A DNA stretch of 6,805 bases, from contig CAMVJF010000092.1 of assembly GCA_947167725.1 (NCBI GenBank), positions 1 through 6,805 of the forward strand, read 5' to 3'. The DNA is from an uncultured Clostridia bacterium (lineage in GTDB: Bacteria; Bacillota; Clostridia; Oscillospirales; Oscillospiraceae). Shown piece by piece: positions 1 through 5,450 of the stretch. The stretch's first letter is position 1. Each line of letters begins with the position of its first letter. The position numbers and the translations under genes were made by a program. Under the pieces are notes generated by a model. It was given only the letters and a program-made list of their open reading frames with translations. It did not search any database and was not told the DNA's origin.

Positions 1-278
1 ACGAGCCGATCGCGGGCGTGGACCCGGCGGCGCGCGAGTTCATCATGCGCACGATTCTGACGAATTACAGTGAGAACGGCACGGTGCTGATCTCGACGCA
101 CCTGCTGCTCGACGTCGAGCCGGTGCTCGACGAGGCGGTGTTCCTGCGTCAGGGCAGCGTGGTGCTGCACGAGAGCGTGGACAGCATCCGCGAGCGCACC
201 GGCGGCAGCGTGGATCAGCTCTTCCGCGAGATGTTCCGCGCGCAGATGTGGGAAGGAGGAGACAACAATGCTCGGTAA
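1..278 (+). CDS. ABC transporter ATP-binding protein, C-terminal part (5' end outside window)
   Basis: This is the end of a cytoplasmic ATPase subunit that powers an ABC transporter. The reading frame is open from the window edge (codons in phase with base 3). It begins in the Walker B/D-loop region, read as EPIAGVDPAAREF, where the usual family text is DEPTNGLDP. The H-loop follows as LISTH, then the family's typical tail (DEAVFLRQGSVVLHESVDSIRER). Walker A, the Q-loop and the signature motif lie outside the window. The GTG at 18 is an internal valine codon, not a start. The stop (276-278) lies inside the next gene, an 11-bp overlap that implies translational coupling with the permease. In the Clostridia such ATPases often sit behind a GntR-type regulator, but that cannot be seen here. 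The substrate is unknown. The family call is secure. Confidence 0.92.
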   Translation, partial: EPIAGVDPAAREFIMRTILTNYSENGTVLISTHLLLDVEPVLDEAVFLRQGSVVLHESVDSIRERTGGSVDQLFREMFRAQMWEGGDNNAR

Positions 279-1101
279 ACTGATGAAATACGACCTGCGC
301 TCCTGCATGCGGCGCTTCGGCCCGCTCTGGGTCGCCGCGCTCGCGCTGAGCGTGCTCAACGGTCTTTCCTTCCGCTACGTCCTCGACGCGCCGGGCCAGC
401 ACAGCGGTCTGCTCACCTTCCTGCTCGGCATCCTGCCGGTGATGCTGCTCTTCGGGCTGTTCTTTGCCATCGCGATCCTCTCGCTGGTCTTTATCTGCGA
501 GCGCTTCTACAAGGGTCTGCTCGGCAGCGAGGGCTATCTGATGTTCACGCTGCCCGCCCCGGTCGGCGCGCACATCGCCTCCAAGGGGCTGACCGCCCTG
601 ATCCTCGAGATCATCTCCGGCGTCGTCGCGCTTGCGAGCGGCGCGCTGCTCGTGACGGTCTATCACCCCGAGGGCTTTGAGGACGGCATCCGCCAGGCGC
701 TGGAAATGCTGCGCCAGCTCGATCTGCCCGCCTCGCTGCCCTGGCTGATCGCCGAGGGACTGCTGCTCGGGCTCGTCACGGCTGCGGCCGAGACGCTGCG
801 CATCTACCTCGCCATCTCGCTGGGCCATCTGGCAAAGAAGCACCGCGTGGCCTGCTCGCTGCTCTCCTACGTCGGCATCGGGATCGTGCTCAACATCCTC
901 TTCATGTTCGGCGTGAACGCCGCCGCCTCCGGCTTCCGGGCAGTCTCCGGCGTCTCGATCCTTACCGGGCTCGACAGCCTCAGCAGCGCCGGCGCCGCCG
1001 CCTCCGCGATGGGGGGCGCGCTCTTCTTCGAGCTGCTGCTCGGCACGGTCTACTTCCTCCTCTCGCGCTGGATCCTCAAGCACAAGCTCAATCTCGAATA
1101 A
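268..1101 (+). CDS. ABC-2 type transporter permease
   Basis: A 277-residue integral membrane protein, the likely channel partner of the overlapping ATPase. About six hydrophobic segments are visible, roughly at residues 18-32, 48-76, 105-131, 158-184, 194-220 and 247-269. The N-terminus (MLGKLMKYDLRS) is a short basic cytoplasmic lead. The stretch ERFYKGLLGSEGYLMFTLPA at residues 78-97, before the third segment, resembles a block I recall from clostridial ABC permeases of this size. The start is set by the strong Shine-Dalgarno AAGGAGGA at 254-260, eight bases before the ATG. The gene overlaps the ATPase stop by 11 bp, so the two form a coupled two-gene unit, closed by the terminator at 1119-1155. 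One ATPase plus one permease fits an exporter-like module, but nothing in the sequence identifies the cargo. A BcrAB-like or bacteriocin-immunity role is possible and unproven. Confidence 0.85.
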   Translation: MLGKLMKYDLRSCMRRFGPLWVAALALSVLNGLSFRYVLDAPGQHSGLLTFLLGILPVMLLFGLFFAIAILSLVFICERFYKGLLGSEGYLMFTLPAPVGAHIASKGLTALILEIISGVVALASGALLVTVYHPEGFEDGIRQALEMLRQLDLPASLPWLIAEGLLLGLVTAAAETLRIYLAISLGHLAKKHRVACSLLSYVGIGIVLNILFMFGVNAAASGFRAVSGVSILTGLDSLSSAGAAASAMGGALFFELLLGTVYFLLSRWILKHKLNLE

Positions 1102-1118
1102 ACGCCGCCGAAAGCGGC

Positions 1119-1155
1119 CCGCCCTCCCGGCCTTTCCGCCGGGAGGGCGGTTTTT
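1119..1155 (+). terminator. Strong intrinsic terminator after the ABC genes
   Basis: A perfect 13-bp stem (1119-1131 pairs with 1138-1150), almost all G:C, with a 6-base loop (1132-1137), is followed directly by five T residues (1151-1155). It starts 17 bases after the permease stop and separates the ABC unit from the regulator unit downstream. Confidence 0.93.
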
Positions 1156-1178
1156 GTTCCCTAACCCGGCCGTGCCTC

Positions 1179-1194
1179 CGATTCTTAAGAATCG
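1179..1194. promoter_or_regulatory. Perfect 16-bp palindrome, candidate operator
   Basis: CGATTCTTAAGAATCG reads the same on both strands over all 16 bases. It is AT-rich in its core inside very GC-rich DNA. It ends 10 bases before the -35 hexamer of the promoter at 1205-1233, a usual place for an activator or repressor dimer. It has no loop and no T-run, so it is not a terminator. Which protein binds is unknown. LytTR regulators normally use direct repeats, so self-binding by the adjacent regulator is not the default expectation. Confidence 0.5.
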
Positions 1195-1204
1195 CGGCGC
1201 GGCG

Positions 1205-1233
1205 TTGAAAGCGTCCGGTAGATCCTGTATAAT
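1205..1233 (+). promoter_or_regulatory. Near-consensus housekeeping sigma promoter for the two-component genes
   Basis: TTGAAA (1205-1210, five of six matches to the -35 consensus) and TATAAT (1228-1233, perfect -10) are 17 bases apart, the ideal spacing. Transcription would start near 1240, leaving a leader of about 35 bases before the ATG at 1275. It lies between the ABC terminator and the regulator gene, exactly where a promoter is needed. Confidence 0.85.
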
Positions 1234-1274
1234 TCGAGGCGGAATCCCCCTGATCCTTTCAAACGGAGACTGCC

Positions 1275-2003
1275 ATGATCCATGTACTGATCTGTGACGA
1301 CGACGCGCGCTTCGCCGCGCGGCTGAAAACGGCCCTGGACGCGCTCTTCGCCTCCCGGAAGACTGAGGCGAGGATCGGCGTGTTCGGCGCCGCGGAGGAG
1401 ATCGGCGGCGAGACGCTCTCCCTCTGCGATATTGCCTTTCTCGACGTCGACTTCGCCGGCAAGGAATACAACGGCCTCGATATCGCGCGCCGGATCCGCG
1501 CCCTGCGCGGCGACACGGTGATCGTGTTCGTCACCAACTATGTGGAATACGCGCCGGAGGGCTACGAGCTGCGCGCCTTCCGCTATCTGCTCAAGGACGA
1601 GATCGAGCGCAAGCTCCCGGACTGTCTCGCCCAGGCGCTCGTCCAGCTCAAGACCGAGAAGAGCGATATCAAGATCCTCTCCGAGGGCGAGACCGTCTCG
1701 CTGCCGCTGCGCGATCTGCTCTACGTCGAGTCGATGGGCCACACACTGATCTATCACATGCGCTTCCGCGGCTGTACGCCGGACCGCCAGTTCAGCTGCT
1801 ACGGCACGCTCGGCAAGGCGGAGGAGGAGCTCGCGCCGCGCGGCTTTCTGCGCGTGCAGAAGAGCTATCTCGTGAACATGGCGCACATCCGCCGTCTTTC
1901 CTCGACTGAGGCGCTGCTCTCCGACGGGCGGACGCTGCCCGTCAGCGCGAAAAACTACGCCGCGTGCAAGCGGCAGTACCTTCTGTGGAGGGGGCGGCAG
2001 TAA
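1275..2003 (+). CDS. LytTR-family response regulator
   Basis: A 242-residue cytoplasmic transcription regulator of the AgrA/LytR type. The receiver domain covers about residues 1-120. It shows the acidic pocket D8-D9-D10, the phospho-acceptor D57 in AFLDVDF, the switch threonine T87 in FVTNY and the conserved lysine K107 in FRYLLK. A LytTR DNA-binding domain covers about 132-240, with the typical texts LLYVES, GFLRVQKSYLVNMAHI and LPVSAKNY. Length is normal for the family. The ATG has a Shine-Dalgarno GGAG at 1265-1268. The kinase gene begins on the base after the stop, so the pair is co-transcribed from the promoter at 1205-1233 and the kinase is the expected phosphate donor. Targets cannot be read from the window. 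The neighbouring ABC genes are candidates by proximity only, as they end in a strong terminator. Confidence 0.95.
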   Translation: MIHVLICDDDARFAARLKTALDALFASRKTEARIGVFGAAEEIGGETLSLCDIAFLDVDFAGKEYNGLDIARRIRALRGDTVIVFVTNYVEYAPEGYELRAFRYLLKDEIERKLPDCLAQALVQLKTEKSDIKILSEGETVSLPLRDLLYVESMGHTLIYHMRFRGCTPDRQFSCYGTLGKAEEELAPRGFLRVQKSYLVNMAHIRRLSSTEALLSDGRTLPVSAKNYAACKRQYLLWRGRQ

Positions 2004-3305
2004 ATGGACGTTGTGCTCAGTCTGTTCTGGATCGCGGTCGAGATCACCTCCATGCTGCTGTACGAGGGCGCGCTGCTCCGGCGAAAGACCACTTGGCCGC
2101 AGACCTTTGCGGTCCTGCTCGGCTTCTATGTTCTTGCCGTCGTTGTCGATCTCGAGCTTTTCTTCTCTCCGCCCTTTCTGGTGCAGAAAATCTTCAACAT
2201 GTCCCTCGGCGTCATCTCCGCTCTGCTGATCTTCTCCGCGCCGTGGTACGCCTGCGTCGCCGCGGCGGTAAGCAGCTATTTCTTCCTCGGGGCGCTCGAC
2301 ACGCTCTTCATCTACGGCGCGGCCGGGATCATGGGGATGCCGCTGGACGAGCTGATGTGGGAAAAGGCGCTCTACGCCCTGTATGTGACGGCAGACAAGC
2401 TGCTCTGCCTGCTTCTCTTCGGCGCGCTGTACCTGCTGCTCCGGAAGCGCAGGCCGCAGTCGATGAGCCTTCGGCGCATCCTTCTCGCGGCGCTTCTGTG
2501 CTTTGCAAGCTCCATCGGGCTGATGACGGTCTATCTGAACAATCAGACCGTTGAAAGCGTCCCCGTCCCGGTCGTCGTTTTCAGTGCGGTGCTGATCGTC
2601 GCGAACGGCGCCGTGATCTATCTCATGAGCACGCTCGAGCGCACGGCCGCGGCGGAAAAGGAGCTGGCGCTTCTGAACCGGAGCAAGGCCCTCCAGGCCG
2701 AGAGCTATCAGGCGCTCGAAAAGAGCTACCGCGCCCAGCGCGCGGCCAGCCATGAGTTCAAGCACCAGCTCCAGCTGATCGGCGACCTGCTGCGCGACGG
2801 GCACAGCGGCGAGGCGCTCGCCTATATCGGCGAGCTGCAGGGCCAGCAGAGCTCCCGGCTCTTCGCCGCCAACACGGGCAACACGATCATCGACGCGATC
2901 CTCAACGAGAAGTATCAGCGCGCCCGCGAGGGCGACGTCGATATCCGATACAAGGTCAACGACCTCTCCGCGCTTCAGCTCCCGACCGACGCGCTCGTGG
3001 TGCTGCTGTCGAACCTGCTCGACAACGCGATCGAAGCCTGTCTGCGCCTTCCGGAGGGACGCGTCATCGAGTGCACGCTGCTGCGGAATGAAAGCCTGCT
3101 CGTCTCCATCCGCAACACCTCTCCGAGCGTGAAGATCGAGGACGGACAGATCGAGACGACGAAAGAGCCGAAGGCCGAGCACGGCTTTGGTCTGCGTGCC
3201 GTGCGGGAGATCCTGCGGCAGCTCGGCGGGGAGATGGTCTTCGATTACAGCGAGCCCTGGTTCCAGCTCGTCGCGGAGATCCCGGAGAAGCAGACGTCGG
3301 CCTGA
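2004..3305 (+). CDS. GHKL-domain sensor histidine kinase, AgrC-like
   Basis: A 433-residue membrane sensor kinase, partner of the LytTR regulator. The N-terminal half (about 4-208) holds six or seven hydrophobic segments (near 4-20, 34-54, 65-80, 82-110, 128-147, 158-177 and 189-208), as in peptide-sensing HPK10 kinases. A helical linker (about 209-248) leads to the phospho-acceptor motif SHEFKHQL, with H250 the likely phosphorylated residue. The ATP-binding part carries the N-box LLSNLLDNAIEA (N337, D340, N341) and the G-box HGFGL (393-397), ending near residue 426. The ATG at 2004 follows the regulator stop with no gap. Its Shine-Dalgarno GGAGGGGG (1987-1994) lies inside the regulator's last codons, so translation is coupled. 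No AgrB or AgrD-like gene is present beside it, so the signal is unknown. Confidence 0.93.
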   Translation: MDVVLSLFWIAVEITSMLLYEGALLRRKTTWPQTFAVLLGFYVLAVVVDLELFFSPPFLVQKIFNMSLGVISALLIFSAPWYACVAAAVSSYFFLGALDTLFIYGAAGIMGMPLDELMWEKALYALYVTADKLLCLLLFGALYLLLRKRRPQSMSLRRILLAALLCFASSIGLMTVYLNNQTVESVPVPVVVFSAVLIVANGAVIYLMSTLERTAAAEKELALLNRSKALQAESYQALEKSYRAQRAASHEFKHQLQLIGDLLRDGHSGEALAYIGELQGQQSSRLFAANTGNTIIDAILNEKYQRAREGDVDIRYKVNDLSALQLPTDALVVLLSNLLDNAIEACLRLPEGRVIECTLLRNESLLVSIRNTSPSVKIEDGQIETTKEPKAEHGFGLRAVREILRQLGGEMVFDYSEPWFQLVAEIPEKQTSA

Positions 3306-3337
3306 ACCCCTCCGGAGCCCGTCACGGTTTAATAGAG

Positions 3338-3375
3338 AAAAACGGCTGCGTCCCGTGCGGGGCGCGGCCGTTTTT
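3338..3375 (+). terminator. Intrinsic terminator after the histidine kinase
   Basis: A 12-bp stem with two G:U pairs (3343-3354 with 3359-3370) and a 4-base loop is followed by five T residues (3371-3375). Five A residues (3338-3342) on the other side can extend the stem. It begins about 33 bases after the kinase stop and isolates the two-component unit. The rest of the gap to 3475 holds only a weak possible promoter. Confidence 0.9.
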
Positions 3376-3417
3376 CCCCGTTTCGCGTCAGAAAAACCCG
3401 CTTTCGTGCCGAATGAG

Positions 3418-3446
3418 TGGAAGTGCGCGGCGGACGCTGTTATGTT
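3418..3446 (+). promoter_or_regulatory. Weak candidate promoter for the wHTH-lipoprotein unit
   Basis: A promoter is expected between the terminator at 3375 and the start codon at 3476. The best pair I see is TGGAAG (3418-3423) and TATGTT (3441-3446), 17 bases apart. The -35 matches only three of six bases and the -10 four of six. An alternative sigma factor or an activator-dependent promoter would fit equally well. Confidence 0.25.
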
Positions 3447-3461
3447 TTGGGCAGATACGGG

Positions 3462-3469
3462 AAGGAGGA
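3462..3469 (+). promoter_or_regulatory. Shine-Dalgarno site that sets the wHTH gene start
   Basis: AAGGAGGA lies six bases before the ATG at 3476. It is the best ribosome site in this gap and decides for 3476 over the in-frame upstream ATG at 3413, which has no comparable site. Confidence 0.85.
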
Positions 3470-3475
3470 TGCCGG

Positions 3476-3823
3476 ATGGACATGCTTTTGAGCCGCGGAA
3501 GCTCCGTTGCGCCGCGCCTCGGCGGCGTGCTGCGCTACAAGGAACTGAAGATGGACCCCTATCTGCGCGTGTGTACGCTCGGCGGCGAACGGCTGACCCT
3601 GACGCCGACGGAGTTCGCGCTCCTGCTGGCCCTGCTGGAGAGCCGCGGCCGGACGCTCAGTCTGCGCGAGCTCGCCGAGCGCGTCTGGGACGACGCGGTG
3701 TATATCAGCCGCGGCGACGCGATCGCCGTTCACGTCCGCCATCTGCGCGAAAAGCTGCGCGACACCGCCAAGCCCTTCGACTACGTCAAGACCATCTGGG
3801 GCGTGGGCTACCGGATCGGGTAA
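3476..3823 (+). CDS. Stand-alone OmpR/PhoB-type winged-helix DNA-binding protein (no receiver domain)
   Basis: A 115-residue protein that is almost entirely one Trans_reg_C winged-helix domain, so it should bind DNA in the cytoplasm. Visible landmarks are the LTPTEFALL text (residues 42-50) of the N-terminal part, the helix LRELAERVW (63-71), the likely recognition helix AIAVHVRHLREKL (82-94) and the C-terminal wing YVKTIWGVGYRIG (103-115). The domain is complete and ends where family members normally end. The receiver domain of about 120 residues that precedes it in OmpR-type regulators is absent: only about 20 unremarkable residues come first, and the DNA upstream is a terminator and a spacer. 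The start at 3476 rests on its Shine-Dalgarno site; a start at 3413 would add 21 residues that look like untranslated DNA. It sits 63 bp before a lipoprotein gene on the same strand and may be co-transcribed with it. It could be a constitutive regulator or a relic of a longer one. Confidence 0.85.
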   Translation: MDMLLSRGSSVAPRLGGVLRYKELKMDPYLRVCTLGGERLTLTPTEFALLLALLESRGRTLSLRELAERVWDDAVYISRGDAIAVHVRHLREKLRDTAKPFDYVKTIWGVGYRIG

Positions 3824-3837
3824 GACCGCGTCTCCCC

Positions 3838-3860
3838 CGCCGCCGCGGCCCGCGGCGGCG
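3838..3860 (+). other. GC-only hairpin between the wHTH and lipoprotein genes
   Basis: A perfect 10-bp stem made only of G:C pairs (3838-3847 with 3851-3860) with a 3-base loop. No T-run follows, so it is not a normal intrinsic terminator. It ends 10 bases before the lipoprotein Shine-Dalgarno site. It could protect or segment the mRNA, or be a simple product of GC-rich spacer sequence. Confidence 0.6.
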
Positions 3861-3886
3861 ACATCAAGGAAAGGAAGGCTTTCATC

Positions 3887-4486
3887 ATGCGTTCGATCAA
3901 AAGAAGCGCACGGCTGCTCGCCGTGCCGCTGACGCTCGCGCTGCTCGCGGGCTGCTCTCCCTCGCGCGACGGCGCGGCGGCGGAACCGGCCGCCGTGACG
4001 ACGCCGGGGGATATCGCCACACCGGGGAGTATCGCCACGCCGGGGAGTATCGCCACGCCGGGGAGTATCGCCACGCCGGGGGATGTCGCCACGCCGGGGG
4101 ACGTCGGCGCGCAGGGCGGCAAAAGGGTGACCCAGCTGGAGGCCGACGCGCCGCAGGCGCTCTTTGCCGCCGAGGTGCAGCGTCTGATCGCGGGCGGCGA
4201 CTGGGAGGCGCTGGCCGACAGGATCGATTTTCCCCTGTACGTCGTCTGCGACCATGGCAATAAGGTTTTCTACCGCGACCGGGAGGAATTTCTCGCCTCC
4301 GGGCTCGACGACGTGCTCCACGAGGACTTCCGCGCCCGCGTCGCCGGGGCGAAGACAGACGAGCTCGGGTACAGTCTGTACGGGCAGACCGTCTGCGATC
4401 ATCTGATCGCCATCTCCAGCTTCGGCGAAACGCCGGAGGCCGGGAATTTCCGGATCACCGGCATCTCCACCCTCGCTCCCTTCTGA
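3887..4486 (+). CDS. Small lipoprotein with a TPG(D/S)(I/V)A repeat linker
   Basis: A 199-residue predicted lipoprotein of unknown function. A basic start (MRSIKRSAR), a hydrophobic stretch and the lipobox LLAGC give a signal peptidase II site with C23 as the lipidated residue, so the mature protein is anchored to the outer face of the membrane. Residues 39-74 are six copies of the hexapeptide TPG(D/S)(I/V)A, a flexible spacer. Residues about 82-199 form a compact domain with DWEALADRIDFPLYVV, an REEFLAS segment and a final FRITGIST strand. This layout resembles NTF2-like or DUF4878-type domains, an inference from pattern only. C121 and C170 could form a disulfide. The ATG is preceded by AAGGAAGG (3871-3878). 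The wHTH gene lies 63 bp upstream, so one mRNA is plausible. The end is set by the terminator at 4498-4536. Confidence 0.88.
   Translation: MRSIKRSARLLAVPLTLALLAGCSPSRDGAAAEPAAVTTPGDIATPGSIATPGSIATPGSIATPGDVATPGDVGAQGGKRVTQLEADAPQALFAAEVQRLIAGGDWEALADRIDFPLYVVCDHGNKVFYRDREEFLASGLDDVLHEDFRARVAGAKTDELGYSLYGQTVCDHLIAISSFGETPEAGNFRITGISTLAPF
4001..4108 (+). repeat. Six tandem 18-bp repeats inside the lipoprotein gene
   Basis: Six head-to-tail units of 18 bases run from 4001 to 4108. The common form is ACGCCGGGGAGTATCGCC. Units 3 and 4 (4037-4072) are identical and unit 2 differs by one base. Units 1, 5 and 6 carry GGGGGA with ATATC, ATGTC or ACGTC. As 18 is a multiple of three, gain or loss of units keeps the frame and only changes the linker length by six residues each. 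Confidence 0.95.
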
Positions 4487-4497
4487 TCGCTCCAAGC

Positions 4498-4536
4498 AAA
4501 AGAGCCGTCCCGGGCCGCACCCGGGACGACTCTTTT
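4498..4536. terminator. Probably bidirectional terminator between converging units
   Basis: A 17-position stem with one C/A mismatch (4498-4514 with 4520-4536) and a 5-base loop. The A-run at 4498-4501 pairs with the T-run at 4533-4536, so both strands read a hairpin ending in T residues. The plus-strand side has more T residues (TCTTTTCTTTT) and is stronger. It lies 11 bases after the lipoprotein stop and 25 bases after the end of the minus-strand operon. Confidence 0.88.
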
Positions 4537-4561
4537 CTTTTCGGTTTTCACGGGACGGCGC

Positions 4562-5053
4562 TCAGAGCCTTCCGTCGAGACGGCGCAGGAGCTCGGCGGC
4601 GGCGAGGCCGATCGCGACGCCCGCGAGCGTGCCGCTGAGGAGCAGGAATGGCAGGTAATAGACGATGCGGCTCGTGGAGAGCAGGGCGCAGGCCATCGCG
4701 ATCTGGCCGAAGTTGTGCAGTACGCCGCCGCTGACCGAGACCGCGACACAGGAAAAGCGCCCGGTCTTTTTCATCAGCGCCATGCCGCAGAGGCTCAGCA
4801 CCGCGCCCGCGGCGCTGTAGAGCAGGCTGGCCGCCGTGCCGAAAAGCAGGCTGACCACCGCGACGCGGACCGCGGAGATCGCGGCCGCCTCCTTCCACGA
4901 AAAGCGGTAGAGCGCGAACACCACCGCGATATTCGCAAGCCCGATCTTCACGCCCGGCACGGCCACGAAGGCCGGGATCCGGCTCTCGACGAAGGCGAGG
5001 ATCATCGCCAGCGCGGAGAGCAGCGCCATCAGAGTGATTTTTTTCGTCTTCAT
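4562..5053 (-). CDS. Gx transporter family membrane protein (Hpre_diP_synt_I type)
   Basis: A 163-residue integral membrane protein of the family formerly named heptaprenyl diphosphate synthase component I. Family features seen are the first helix with FVESRIP (21-27), the block PGVKIGLAN (33-41), a helix pair near 55-95, GGVLHNFGQ (109-117) and YYLPFLLLSGTLAG (132-145). About five hydrophobic helices are present, like a substrate-binding membrane subunit. The true substrate is unknown; the enzyme-like family name should not be taken as function. The start is ATG at 5051-5053, chosen because the protein then begins MKTKKITLMALLS and a GAGGTG Shine-Dalgarno site lies six bases upstream. A longer frame to 5203 only reads the neighbour in another phase. 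The NusG domain II gene ends 10 bp before it. In other Firmicutes this pair accompanies flavin or quinone-linked electron transfer genes, as with EetA and EetB in Listeria (from memory). Confidence 0.88.
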   Translation of the reverse strand: MKTKKITLMALLSALAMILAFVESRIPAFVAVPGVKIGLANIAVVFALYRFSWKEAAAISAVRVAVVSLLFGTAASLLYSAAGAVLSLCGMALMKKTGRFSCVAVSVSGGVLHNFGQIAMACALLSTSRIVYYLPFLLLSGTLAGVAIGLAAAELLRRLDGRL

Positions 5054-5059
5054 TCCGCC

Positions 5060-5065
5060 CACCTC
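5060..5065 (-). promoter_or_regulatory. Shine-Dalgarno site overlapping the NusG domain II stop codon
   Basis: On the minus strand GAGGTG sits six bases before the ATG of the Gx-family gene. Its first bases are part of the TGA stop of the preceding gene (5064-5066). This supports the ATG at 5053 and implies coupled translation of the two membrane proteins. Confidence 0.75.
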
Positions 5066-5450
5066 ATGTGATCGCGTCCACTTCGGCGCGCTCCGCGCCC
5101 TCGATCGTGACGATGAGGCGGTTCGGCAGGCAGACGATGCTCTCACCCGTGCGGCGCGCCTCACCCTGCCGGACGCAGAGCTTGTCCGGGCAGTCCGCCT
5201 CAACGACGCGGGCGGCGCCGTCCTCGATCACGAGAACGTTCGAGCCGCCGTTGAGCACATAGCGGCCGGGCTCGGAGAGCGGATAGCGCGCGACCTCCGT
5301 CCCGTCCACGCTCACGACGGCGACCGCGCCCGCCGTCGTAAAGAGGCGAAGCGCCGCGAAGGCCAGCAGCGAGAGCAGCAGCAGCGAGGCGATCAGGATG
5401 AGATCGGCGCGGAGGACGCGGCGGTCTGTTTTTTTCTCCGCGCGGCTCAT
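5064..5450 (-). CDS. NusG domain II-containing, membrane-anchored protein
   Basis: A 128-residue protein with a short basic cytoplasmic start, one hydrophobic segment (about residues 16-37) and an outer domain of about 90 residues. The domain shows the NusG_II hallmarks: an early strand block (VSVDGTEVARYPL), NVLVIEDGAARVVEADCPDKLCVRQG with C87 and C92, and ESIVCLPNRLIVTIEG with C107. Three cysteines outside the membrane suggest redox or cofactor-related chemistry, but no activity is established. It is not the transcription factor NusG; only the small domain is shared. The ATG overlaps the stop of the TldE-like gene by four bases (ATGA), and the Gx-family gene follows after 10 bp, so all three are coupled. 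Family members are often found beside a Gx-family gene and an ApbE flavin transferase gene. No ApbE gene is present in this window. Confidence 0.9.
   Translation of the reverse strand: MSRAEKKTDRRVLRADLILIASLLLLSLLAFAALRLFTTAGAVAVVSVDGTEVARYPLSEPGRYVLNGGSNVLVIEDGAARVVEADCPDKLCVRQGEARRTGESIVCLPNRLIVTIEGAERAEVDAIT

Noticed and set aside
43..1083. A 346-codon open frame on the minus strand opposite the ABC genes
   Set aside because: It runs antisense to the ATPase and permease, has low-complexity charged composition, and has no recognisable domain.
1185..3182. A 665-codon open frame on the minus strand opposite the two-component genes
   Set aside because: It is antisense to two clearly recognised genes and rich in Arg, Glu, Gln and Ala with no domain pattern. 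Long antisense open frames are expected in GC-rich coding DNA.
3435..3448. Possible LytTR binding repeats (two GTT-containing words) before the wHTH gene
   Set aside because: The two words match the LytTR consensus poorly and are far too close together for the usual spacing of about 20-22 bases centre to centre.
3413..3475. Upstream ATG at 3413 as the start of the winged-helix protein
   Set aside because: The extra 21 residues look like translated spacer. No good ribosome site precedes 3413, whereas AAGGAGGA precedes the ATG at 3476.
4001..4108. The tandem repeats as a CRISPR array or iteron origin
   Set aside because: Units are only 18 bp with no spacers between them, and they lie in frame inside a lipoprotein gene as a TPG-type linker.
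3187..4263. A 358-codon plus-strand frame spanning the kinase end, terminator, wHTH and lipoprotein genes
   Set aside because: It crosses an intrinsic terminator and three real genes in the wrong phase, and its sequence is Arg-rich low complexity.
3440..4495. A 351-codon open frame on the minus strand opposite the wHTH and lipoprotein genes
   Set aside because: It reads through the tandem repeats as an RRGDTP-like repeat, which arises because the 18-bp unit has no stop in any frame. The plus-strand genes have Shine-Dalgarno sites, a lipobox and a known domain.
5054..5203. N-terminal extension of the Gx-family protein to 5203
   Set aside because: The added residues are Arg/Ser/Ala-rich out-of-phase reading of the NusG domain II gene. 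The family's normal start is the MKTKK position with a Shine-Dalgarno site.
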